Below, one piece after another: positions 34,301 through 46,300 of a stretch of 64,000 nt of DNA. This stretch comes from Dicaeum eximium. Its lineage: Eukaryota; Chordata; Aves; Passeriformes; Dicaeidae. A program made the position numbers and the translations under genes. Positions within the stretch are counted from its first letter, which is position 1, and the number at the start of each line of letters is the position of its first letter. The notes below the pieces were generated by a model. That model had not been told where the DNA came from, searched no databases, and saw only the letters and a program-made list of their open reading frames with translations. The stretch spans positions 677,816 through 741,815 of the forward strand of contig VWZP01002201.1 in the NCBI GenBank assembly GCA_013396995.1, read 5' to 3'.

Positions 34301-37300
34301 TTGTGAAACACCACTGTGGGCTGAGCATGTTGAGTTACTGAGTGTGGTTGTGAACAATTAGCAAACGGGAGACCATGGCCCCGTTTTAGTAAATGGAACC
34401 ATTTGGAAATTAAATCTTTCCACCTTTTTGCTTCAAAAGGCAATTTAACAGCTGACCCCCTGCTCACACTTGTGCTTGTCCAAATTGAAATGGCACATTT
34501 TGTCTGGGGTCCAACAAACCCCTGTAGCTGACCCAAACACAAGGACTTTGGCAAGGCTTAGCTTCTCATTTGCTTGTGTTTTTTGCTTCATTTTGCTTTG
34601 TTTGTTTTTCACTAAAGACAAATATTTGTGCTGCTAGGTCAGTCCCAAAGCTTTTTCCTCTGCTTGTCAGTGTGATTACTGAACCCCAACGCATCACTTA
34701 TTAAACCTCACTCCCCTACCAGGCTGTTTGAGCATGACAGAGAGCTCAGAAGCTGTAAATAAACTTGGTTTAGGTGTTTGTTGGAGTGTGCTGGTATTTT
34801 TGAATCTGTGGGGGCTTTATCTGCCGCCCTTATTGCTGAGCAGAGGCGTGGTGCTCCCAGCGTTGCAGCCCCCCCAGGATGCTCAGAGCATCTGAGACAC
34901 ATCCCAGCACAGCAGCGGGCAACCTGGGAGCTGGAATTGCTCTGTGACAAAGCTGGATTGCTCTGTGGCAAGGGGAGCTGGGAAAGTTACTTCTCTGCTT
35001 TTGCAGAAAAATCCTTCTCCCCAAAACGTTCGCCCCCGGCTCTGTCCTCAGCGTGTTCGAAGGATGCAGGGACAGAATAGCGAGCCGGTGAGGTCATGGG
35101 GAGAGAGTTAGTCACATCCAACTGGGAAAGGGAGAGGGCTGCCAACCAGTGCTGCTCTCACGGTGTGCAGAGCTCATGTGGTTCAGAAGGGACCCCCCTC
35201 CCTCCAGGCTCCCTAGAGCACCCTGGCCAAGCTGGGGGTGTTGGTGGAGCACTGCCTCTGCAGCAGCTTCCCAAGGAACTGGAGGAGGGAGTGAAAGATT
35301 TGAATCCAAATCTAACTTGTTCTGGATTAAATGTGGACTTTGCTTCTCGTAACTGGGGCGATACGGGCGAGAGGGGGTTAAGAGCCTTTCTGAATTGGAG
35401 ACTATCTGGAGCTGTCGCACAAGGGAGGGAGATCATGGCAGAGTTTAATGAATGACTTCATTTATATATTAAAAAAAAAAAAAACAACAACATGGTGGCT
35501 TCCTGCCAGGTTCACAGACAAGGGTTTCTATGGGAACCTGAGGAAAAATAATAAATAGGAGTGTGGGATGAGTAGGGAAGGGAGGAGGGGAGCCCAGGCT
35601 CTGGTCTGGGTCTGCTTTGTTCCTCATGGAGACCAAGGTGGCAAGGGGCAATGAGGGGGTAAAAAGGGAAAGGGCTGAATTTGGTCCTTGCAGAAAGACC
35701 CCACCCAGAATAAGGCAGGCAGTAACTACATGGCAGTGGATCATTCTCTTGGGCTAGTCCTGGGGTCTGCTTTGTTCCCTGCTCCTCTGTGGGCACAGCA
35801 GGCATGGGCAACCTTTCTTCATTGGGATCACAACCTGGCTTTGCTGCCTTGGGGCAGGTGAGAATTTGGGAGGGCAGTGATTTGGAGTCATCCCCAGCTT
35901 CCTGACGGGGTGGTGGTGGGACCAGTGTGTAGAGGGATGCTACTGTGGGGCTAAGCTCAACAGTCCTGCTGGCACTGCAGCGTGAAATAGGCTCTGAGTG
36001 AGTCTACCCTGGAAAGGCTAAGAAGGTTCACAGTGTAATTAGAAAGGCTACATTTTTCATCAATTAATCCCAATGGGCTTTTTTCCCCCCCATTGCTGGG
36101 ATAGGGAGGTATCTGTTCTGAACTTCGGAAAAACCCCAGCCTTTTAGTGAGATCCATGGTGAAGTGAGGACCTCTCACGTGCTTCATAGTCCAGACTGAG
36201 GGCAAAGCCAGGCAGGCTGGCAGAGTGGCACTCCTGGGGCCAGCTGAAACCTGCCCCTCATTCACTCAAACTGGGCTGAAACAAGTCTCAACTAAGGTGT
36301 TTCTGTTTGGGTTTTTTTCCCTATTTTCCTTTCCACAGACTCTTTTTTCCAATCTGAATCATGTTGCACTGTATCTCCCACTGAGCACGTTCATCCTAAG
36401 AGGACTGTGGTCCTCAGGGTGTGCCTGAGGTGGAGAAGTGCAGGTTGGTCTGGGTCCTGCTGCTGGTGGGAGATCGACTTCCCAGCTCCTATGTGTGTGC
36501 CTTCCTGAAGGACATTTCTGTAAACAAGCTTGAAAATGCCTGGGAAAACAGCCTTTGTGTCTGCTTTGGACCTGGCTGAGCCAGGGGTGAGTGGGGCGAG
36601 GAGGCATCTGCCCCAGCATCAGCCCCAGCATCAGCCCCAGTGTCAACCCTGCATACCACAAATCAGACCTGCCCAGCTCCAGCTGCCATCACAGGCCCTT
36701 TGGGTGAGTGGTGGCCACCCCATGGCATGTCCCTTTCTGCCTGAATCTCAGCTGGTGCTGTCAGTGGAGCAGGAAGGAGCCAATCCCACATGGGGAATGA
36801 CTGGATTGGTGTTATCACCAGAGAAGGAATGTGGCTTCCGCCTTATCACTTCCTTGGGATGCAAGAGGCTGCTCTGCTGACAGAGGCATTATTATCCAGC
36901 AGTTGAGATGTCTGGGAGAAGCCAGGGCAGATTGTTCTTCTTGGCAGGGTTGGCAGGAAGCCAGGCAGAGCAGAGCAGGGCAGGACATAGGTGTTGTCAT
37001 CCGCCACTGTTTCCTTGGCTCCTGGTCTGGCTCAACTGCCTAAGGAAACTCACCCCCAGGGTACAGATCTTGCCTTCTGTGGGCCAAAGCTTGAGGTGAA
37101 GGTGTTGGATATCTTGCAGCACTACAAGACCCTTTACAAATCCTTCAGACATCTTGCAGCATTGCAGCACCATTTACAAACCCTTCCAAAGGGTGAGTGC
37201 AAAGCTGTTTTTGCAGGGAATGGTGCTTTCCAGTGGGCTTCAGCCCACAGGCAGGTGGCTGCTCTGGTGGGAAGAGGATACGTGCCACATCTTCCTCCTA

Positions 37301-40300
37301 GAGACTTGCAGGCTGTCCTGCAGCCCTCTCCCAGTCCCTATGTCCCACCTTATCCTTGTCCATCAGTCAGTCCCAGTGCGGAGCTGCGCCGATGGAGGTG
37401 AGGATGCCGCTTTGAGGATCACCGCTCGTGGTGGGAGCACTCCTCTGCAGAAGGCTCCTGCTGGCTGGGGGGAGCCCAGACACCTCAGAGGATTGCTACC
37501 AGCTTCCACAGGCCTGCCTGATGGCATTAAAGATGGGTTTTCCCTCTGGCTTGGCAGGCTGACAGCACAGTGGAGCGTGGAAGATGAGGAGGAGGCGGCG
37601 AGAGAGCGGCGGCGGCGGGAGCGGGAGAAGCAGCTGCGGTCCCAGGCAGAGGAGGGCCTGAATGGCTCCGTCTCCTGCTCCGAGAGCGCGGCTCTGGCAC
37701 AGGAAAACCAGTAAGAAACACCCGTGGATAAATCCTTCAGCAACACACGTTTTCCCTGCCTCCTGCAGGCACCGAGTGTGTGCCTGTTGTTGGGGTGGTT
37801 TGGGGAAGGTGGGGAAGTTCTCTGATAGGTTTGGGCTGGGGGATTTAACGCGCAGAAGTAATTAGCGTGCTTTCTTCTTTGGGCAGAAAACACCAGAAGT
37901 CCTGCCTTGATCCCTTTCTTGGCTGGAGGCTGGGGGTTTTACAGCCCTGAGAGTTTTCACTGGGACAGCTTGGGGCAGGCTGGGCTTTGGCAGGGAGTCC
38001 CCATTGCCAGTGATTTCAGCGCTTGGTTAAATTTCAACTTGGGAGTCATCCTACACCGAAAGTAATGGAGTTTCCTGATATGTGCAAAGACAGATGTGCC
38101 TCAGGATGTGATGCACAACCCCAGGCAGATCACAGTGCAAGCAATCACCTATCCTGGCTGGGCTTCCCATTGCTCCCTTGGAGGATGCTGCCCTAGCACT
38201 GGGAAGAATGAAGCAGCACCTGAGCTGGTGCAGTTCACAGCTCCAAGGGTTAAAATTAACTTTGTGCTTTAATGGGGCAAGTCCTAAATGGAAATAGCTC
38301 AGGAGGCATTTATGGAGATGCTGAGCTATCTGCTGTCAAAGAGGAAACACCTGGAGAAGGGATAGGATGACATCCCCAGTATCCCACACCACATCCTACT
38401 GCAGCCTCCCCACGTCCATGGCTCAGCAGCCCAGATGCTGTGCAGCGCTGGGGCTAGTACAAAAACTAATGTGCACTCTGATTTGCCAAATTCTTGTCTC
38501 AGAGTCCTCATTCTTACCACTATTTACGTGTTCAACTTATTTCTAAATCTATTGAACACAATGGAAAAGTGGTGGATTTGGAGTTATAGTCACAGAGAAG
38601 CAACATCTGTATTTTACTGGAAAAGTAGCAAAAATTATGAAAACCTATTCTTTTCCCATTAAAATATCTTTCTTTTTTTCTAAGATACTTCCAAAATTAT
38701 TCAGGACTTTTTTTTTTTTTTTAAATATAAAAGCATTGCAAAACACCTTCACAATCTTTTGTGGAAATACACACGGTGATATTCTGCAGACAAAACTGCT
38801 ACAGTCTGCTCTAAAAGCAAACAGAAGGTCTGGAAAGTAATAACAGTCATTAGCTTTTCCAAACCTCCCCTTCACGTGGGGGCTAGGAGATAATTTGGAA
38901 AGGTCTTTAAAGCAGAAGATGAGATCTCTGGTGTCTGCTTTGCTGGTTGGTGCTGTGAGCAGCCTCAGGCCCACAGCAGTGTGCAGCAGCCCCAGTAGCT
39001 CAGCTTGCAGGCTGCGTCCTGTTGGCATGGGCACAGCCCTGCTGCTGGCCCCATAGGACCATTGGCATTGCCCTTAAGAGGGCAATGACAAGAACAGCTC
39101 CTAAAATGAAGGGTTTTGGTCCCTGCTCCATGATGCCAAAGCTTGCTGGGCCAGGCTCAACTACAAGGATGTTTCTTCTTCTCTGGCCATTCCCTGGTTT
39201 TGTTTATGGCTGCTGACAGCCACCTGGGCTTGCTCATGCAGCCAGGGTCAGCCCTGGCTATTAATCTTCTGAAAAGCTTCATTCTTTCTTGTGTAAATCC
39301 TGCCCCCTCCTTCCTGTGGCTCTTCCCACGCTGGGACTCATCCTATCCATGTCACTCCCCTTAGTTCAAACCCTGCCTTGCACTTCATTGCTCCAAAGGG
39401 ACAGAGTGAACCTCCTGTTCTTCCTTATCTCCACTAAAGAAAAGTAGAAATAGTCAGGAGAACAAAGGCTTTGCAGGAAGGACAGGAGAGTTCTTGGGAG
39501 CCAGAGGGATGGACATCAGCTGAAGTGGTGATGATGGGGCTGTGCTGGCTTCATGCTTCTCCTGGGATTGTGTTTGCAGAGGGACACAGGGAAGCAGCCA
39601 GTTTTCTGACAGCATTCAGCCAGTCTCCCTTGCTCCCTGGGAGCTTTTCTGTTAGCTTGAGCACACATTTGTGGCCAGGGCCACAGAAACTGGAATGATT
39701 TTGCCATGGCTGTCTTCGACAGTGCAGCTCACCCAGGGAAGAATAAATGGAATAACTGAAAGGAGAAGGACTGTGTCAGGCTGTGGCTCTTTCAGGCCAG
39801 GTTTAGGCCCTTTTGCATGCCTTTCATGCTAATTTTCCATCTTGCTGTGTTTCAGCTATGACTTTAAGCCATCTGGGACTTCGGAGCTGGAGGAAGATGA
39901 GGGGTTCAGTGACTGGTCCCAGAAGCTGGAGCAGCGCAAGCAGAGGTGGGCAGGACGCAGATGAACCAAGGGGAGGGGTACCCATGTCCCCAGCAAAAGG
40001 ACTGTCCCTGAGGAGGGGTGACCCAACCCAGGTCAAGTCTAGCACATGCAAGAATGAGGCCGGAGTCTGGAGCATCAGCAGGACTGGCAGGCCCTGCACC
40101 ACTGGGACAGATGTTCTCTGCTGCCTCTTGGGCCAGCAGGGAGCAATGGCCCAGGGATGGCCCCAGGCTTTGGGGATGTTTGGATTGAGCTTTGTGCTCC
40201 AAGCAGTGGCAGCCTGCCAGGACGCCTGGGTTTGGAGGAGTGACAACAGCAGATTTAAGCCACCTGAGCTGCTGCAGGGGCTGAAGCAGTCTTTAACATA

Positions 40301-43300
40301 ATCCAGGCCAGCCTAAAAAGCTGTTCTAAGTTATTGCTGCTTCCTGGCTCATGTCAGCATAGTTAGTGGGTGTTATGGCCCCAGCCTACCTTGTGCCTGA
40401 CTCCTCTTTGAGCAGGGAAAAGCAGGCAGCAAAGAGCCCTGAGAAATGCTTGTGTGCCAGCTGCTTAGCCCCCATCTCCCATCACTCCTCCCTTACAGAA
40501 CTAAACCAAACTCCTGCCTTAACCACTTCCCTTGGATACTATCTACCTGCACGTGAACTCTGTGACTCAGCTCTCTTGGCAGCTTGATTTTGTAGGGAAT
40601 TTCTGGCATAGCCTCTTCTTTACCCTGAAGAGTTCTTTGCACAGAGAGGTGGTGGATGCCCCTTCCCTGGAAACATTCAAGGTCAGGTTGGACAGGGCTC
40701 TGAGAAACCTGATCTCATTGAAAAGCTTATTTCAGAGGGATTGGACTAGATGACCTTTAAAGGTCCTTTCCAACCCAAACTATTCTGTGACTGAAAAAAT
40801 GCTTAAGATTAATATTTACTGCTGAATAAATAAAAACGAGCTCAAAGTTTTGTTACTTTTCTCCAAACATTGTGGCTAAGCCACATTGCAATCTGTACCT
40901 TTGCAGCCAGGACCCCACAACCACTTTTCAAGCACCTCCAAGGCCCAGCACAACATAATTAAAACATCTGTGGGAGCAATTAGAAATCATCTGCTTTTTG
41001 GTTTGGGCCCTCTTTTTCCAGCCCCCCTTGCAAATTGTTTTCTAGAAAGAAAGGCTACTACCATTCCCTCCTTGGCCTTCAGAAGAGAATTAGTTGAATT
41101 AACATTGTCCCCCCCAGGTATTTCTCGTTGGGTTTTCATGTGATGCTTGTGTTCATGCTGTAGTGGGAGGGGAGGGTGCTGAGCAGGGCAGGTGGTGGCC
41201 GTGGCAGGTGAAGCCCATCAGTGGGAGGTGGTACTTGTAAAGCAGGAGGTGTAGGTGGAGGCTGTTTAGCCAAGGGCTGGTTGGGAGAGGCAGCTGAAGG
41301 AGCTCAGACTCTGGGGGCTTGCTTCATAGCAGGGGCTGTGCCCTGTAAGGTCCTTCCAGCAGCTCTATCCCTGGGGACCTGCTTCATCCAAAGGAGGAGC
41401 TTGGAGTGTGGTGTGAGCACAGGTAGGCTGTGTGTCTGCCTGTGATGCCCCATGCTGGGACAAGCAGGGCTGTGGTCAGGATTTCCCAACTCCCTTCGCT
41501 CCTGTTTAACTGAAGAGGAAGCAAATCCTGGGTTTTAAGTGGTGGCTGTGAAAGAGTAACTGGAGACAGACACCACTCTCTGTTGGATGGAACTAAACCA
41601 GGTCCTGCATCCCCTGAGGGCTGAGGCACATTTCATTTTCACATGTTTTCATTTTGGTCCTGGCTCTCCTCTTTGAGGTAGGAGGTCCATGCTATCAACT
41701 GTGTGCAAGAAGGTGAAGCTGTGCCAGCCTGGCTGCCTCCCATACAATGTTGCTGTGGTGTGACAGGCATTCTATAGGCTGCACTGTGTCTGCTGGCCTT
41801 CATTTTTAATATGAGCTTGCACTTGAGCTGGGGACATTGCTGGCATCCTGGTGGAGAGCTGCCAGCCTCCTGGGCCTTCAGAGCCTGTTTGCTCTTGGTG
41901 AGAGGATGATGAGGATCAAGTCAAGCGAGCCAGCATATGCATCATCTTTTTCCCCATGTAGTCAGTGTGGAGAGCTGGATGGTGGCTGACCTGTGAGCTG
42001 CCTTCCCAGCAGCAGAGAGCTGGGTGGAAAGGTCTTGTTGGAACTTGTTTTTGTGTTTTGGTGCTGCCTGCTGAGGGAGGAGCAGTGAGTCAGCCTTGCC
42101 TTTTGGCAGCTGCCTGCTAGCCAGCTCTCTAGCCCTGCTAGAGGCCAGGCGATTTTCTAAGAACTGGGTGGGAGGAGAAAGCTCTTTTGGCTGGGGAGGG
42201 TAGTATGGCAATAGCAGCTTGGTGCGTGGCTGTGAGCCAGTGAGAGTTCTGGGTTCTGTACTCCCAGTGTCCCTGTGCCCAAAGGCAGGGGCTGCTCTGC
42301 TCTTGCAAGGCTGACTGCACAAACACACTCCTGGGTCTCCTCTTGCAGCCTTGGAGACCTGGAGCAATTCTCTTGTACCAAACCCACTGTGGCTTTTAAA
42401 CCCCTAAACCAGGGGATGACCCCATCTGCTTTGGAGCTCCTTTGTTTTGCTGGGATATGAGATGAGTGATGTGAGGAGAGGTGTAATTTTTTCCAGTGGG
42501 CAAAATTGAGGCTTGGGATCAAGTGTCAGTACAGCTTTGCTTCTGAAGCACCGTGAGCACCGTGCCTTGCCCACGGAATGGTTCCAGGGGAGTGGCTCTG
42601 CAGCCTTGCCCTAGAGTTTAGTTTCAGCTTGAGAAGCATGTTCATGTGTTGTTTGTTGGGCTGTCCTCCAACAAGAGACTCTGCTGACATGGAAGATGAG
42701 TTTAGGCAGAGAAGGGCTGTGTTTGGTGCCCAACATTGAATTAATGCTGGGAGCCAAGGGGGCAGCATCAGATTTGTTTGACTGTAGGATGTGCTGGTGC
42801 ACCTGGGATTTTAGCTGCAGGCAGGGAATTGAGCCAGCACCACATCATGGCAGCAGTGCCCTCTCTGCCAGGGGTTTGAGCAGAGGGCTCTTCTCTGCTT
42901 TCCTATGGGTTTTGCCCACCATGGTGCTGGTAACATGCAGATACCTTCAGCTCTGCCATAGCTTAGTTGAGCTAAGTGTTGGACACTTGAAGTGGGGGGG
43001 AGTGAGGTGTGACTGCTGATACATCTGAGTGCCTGGAACTGCCTGTGAGCCCTGGTGTGGAATACCCAACATGATGTAGGCTTGGTGAAGTGCTAAAACT
43101 GGATTTCTAGAGGTGTGAGGTACCTCATGGTGTCTGTAGGCTCATAACTGCTTTTCTCCTTTGATCTCTCCCCCATCTCTAGGTCTCCAAGACAATCCTA
43201 TGAAGAAGAGGACAGTGGTGTGAGAGAAGCTGAAGTCAAACTGGAGCAGATCCAGCTGGATCAGGAAAGCCCAGAGGAGAATATGGTCATCAGAGAGGAA

Positions 43301-46300
43301 GAGAGGCTGTGCCAGGAGGAAGAAGAGGTTCAGGAGCAGGAGGAAGAGGAGCAAGCTGAACAAGAGGTGGGATCAGGAGGAGCTGACCTTCTTTCCAGAG
43401 GACTGGTGCTGGGGGCTGCTCTGCCATGTCTTGGCTCACCATTGCTGCTGAAGCTGAGCCCACACAGACATTAGATGTGCTTTCATGGGTAGCCTGGGGC
43501 TGGTGCCACTTGTGCCTGTGTGCTGTGCCTTCTTGTGGTCACTGCAGGCAGCCTCTGCCCTTCTGTGAGGGGGGTGTGTTTGCTCCCAGGGTTTGTGGTG
43601 GCTTTGCCATGTCCCTGTCATACTGAGGAGGAAAGTGTTATTTCTCCTGTGGCTTTGTGGGCAGTGAGTAGCTTTACAGGAGAGCTCAAATCTAAATTAT
43701 AGTGCTTGTTTTTCTGTCCCCAGCCTTTATCACACCTTTGGGGTACTTTGTCTTGATATATCTCCTAGCCTTGAATTGCTCCCAGATGAGCTTTTTTTTT
43801 GTTCTGATAATTCCTGGTTAAGGGGAGGGAAAGAGAGACAAAGCTAGAATTCAAGTGGTGTGCAAGTCAGGGGACTAAGCTTCAAATATCATTTGTCACA
43901 AATGCATTTTGACTGTCTGGGGCTAGTAATATTTTTGCATTTGAACTGTGTTACCCTTTCAAACCCTTTATTCTAAAGGCAGCTTCTCTTTCTCCTTTTG
44001 GCATCTAAATGAGAAGTTGTGGTGAGAGATCTTTATATCTGATGCGAGGACCCCTTTTCATACCATTTGGGAATCTTGAACCTGCAAAATTTCTGACTTC
44101 TGCCCTCCCTTCCAAATGACATATGATCTTCTTCCTGAATGTTTCCAAATTAGATAATGCTAACTCAAAGTTTCTGGGCTTTTGTGTTTATTTAATGTAA
44201 AGCAGGAAGCTTGGGAGACGGGAAAAAATCACTGTTGCAGCATAATAAGCAGTTTGACCAACTCACTTCCTGGCTTGTTCTTTTTCTGCACTCAGGAAAA
44301 GAAGAGAAGGCGAAATGATGGAGAGAAAGAAGAAGAAACAGCAGAGAAACGCCAGAAGGCCCCAAGCATTGCCAGCCTGGAAGAGGAGGAGGAGCTGTTC
44401 TCTGACCACACTGCAGTGTGCTGCACAAAGGTTGGTGCTCCTGGAGCCCCTCTGGATGCATGACAACTGTCACAGCAGAGGACCCAACTAATGATGAGGA
44501 AAGATTATCCAGGGCTTACAGCAATGTGGGGTGTGAATCCCGTTATCCGTCCTGCTACAAGCTGGGATGAGCCACTTGAGCAATTTGCCTCATCTTTCAT
44601 GGCTGTCAGCCTCATCTCCTCCTACTTTGCCTGCTTGAGCTGTTGGAGGCTGTAGCAATCACTCTAAAAGTCTAAAGTTCATTGAGGGCTCCAGGGAATA
44701 GTGTGATACTGAGATACCAGTGCTTTCAACTTGTGTAGTCTTTAACAAAATTCACAAGAACTTAATCTTAACGAAATTTCCCTTCCGAAGGGGGAAAAAA
44801 ACTCCAATAACTGAAACAGTGGCATTTCTCTCTTACTTGGAACAAAATGTATGACTTAAGTTGTTTAAACAAATGGGGGTTTCTCATCTCTGAAGCATTG
44901 TGTCCTTCCCAATCACATCTGTCTGCATTGATGCTCTTGTGAAACTCCCATTATTAACACCACCTGAATTGCATCTTGTGACTTGCCTTGCATTTACTGC
45001 AAATCCTCAGTTCTGTGTGTGCTTTTGAATACAATAGATAGAGATAAGTGTTTCTGTACTGAATGTTTTTTTGTCTTTGTAAGTCTTGACCTTTTTGATA
45101 GTAGCAGTGAGGGAGATGGTGAGGAGTCTGTGTAGCATATTAATCTGCAATTAGAACTATTTTTGCTTTTTTCTTGAATTTAGTTTTGCACTATTTGTGG
45201 CTTACTCAATATTTCCTGACTGGGGATGATTGTGTGAAGACTTCCTTTTGCATCAGTAAATAGATGGCAAGAGGAAGGTTTCATCATCTACAGCCATCAG
45301 ATTCTTGCTCTTTAGTGGGGAATCCATTTTATAGTCAAACTAAAAGAGGGGAGACAGAGTGGGTGTGCATGCAGGCTGGGTGCTAATGCCAGGTTTGAAA
45401 AGTGTGGTGGGGGTATAACCAAAGCAATATTCCTGAATTGGGACTGGTGGGAAAATGTGGAAAATGCCTTCAGCAGCTTTTATGTGCTGAAACTTCTGTC
45501 TTTACAACCCCAAAACACAGACAGCTTCTCGACCTCAGCTTCACTGCCACTGCTAGGATTAGCCCAGGGAAAGGTTTAGAAATGCAGTCTCTGTTTTATA
45601 GTGGTGATGTCAGAGCTCACCAGCACACTAAGCTGGATGTAAAACTGTTCAGGAAAAATCTGAGCTTGGAATCCTTCCAAAGGAAGAATGATCTTTACAC
45701 CCCAGCTAGCAGGGCTCTGTGAACACTGAGAACTAAACACATCGGCCCCCAAGAAGGAGTTCTGGCACAGGAAGCTCAGCAGAAGCCCTGCTTGTAGTAG
45801 AAAGGCAAAAGCATCTGCAGGAGGTGGTGTTCGCCTGCCAGATGTGGCTGGTGGAGGCTGGGTACACATTTGAGGCGGGCTGATGTTGGATTGTAGGGTG
45901 ATGGGGTGTTTGGGGTTCAGAGGGGCAGTGTGGCCTGAGGGCTGAGACAGGGGGAATGGAGGCAAGGGGGAAGGCATGTACCAGTCCTGTTTTGTGAGCC
46001 CTGAGTTTTGAGGCTGGCTGGATGAGCAGCTGTGGTTTCTTCTGGCCTTCAGAAAGTGCTTGGGACCAGGGAAATGCACAATTCCCACTGCAAGGAAATG
46101 CCAGGGGTAGGGGGAGGTGGTCTCCAAATGGCACAGTGGAAGTTTGTTCCTACCTGGACTGTCATACATTGTCACTTACAGCTTTTTCTAGGCCTCTCTG
46201 TGCTTAACCTGGTGCTTGCTCATGACCTTTCAGAAGTGCCTGTGGATGGTTTGTACCTGCACACCCTCTCCCTGGCAGGGTTGGCAAAGGCTTTTTCCTA

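Larger units (their letters stand above)
25041..37557 (+). other. LSP1: LSP1 intron before common exon 2
   Basis: A 12.5-kb intron. Items seen: a GATA/MEF2/E-box cluster (27987-28125), a 20-bp duplication (30581-30620), a 12-bp repeat (36611-36646) and a 40-bp duplication (37111-37190). A run A14 begins near 35470. The rest appears unique, with no exon I can support. Confidence 0.5.

Noticed and set aside
37363..37893. 176-codon - strand frame
   Set aside because: Antisense of LSP1 exon 2, whose Arg/Glu codons read as Ser/Leu/Arg without stops.
45576..46175. 199-codon - strand Pro/Ser-rich frame in LSP1 intron 5
   Set aside because: No motif, no codon-use signal and no start context. The composition fits translated GC-rich intron.
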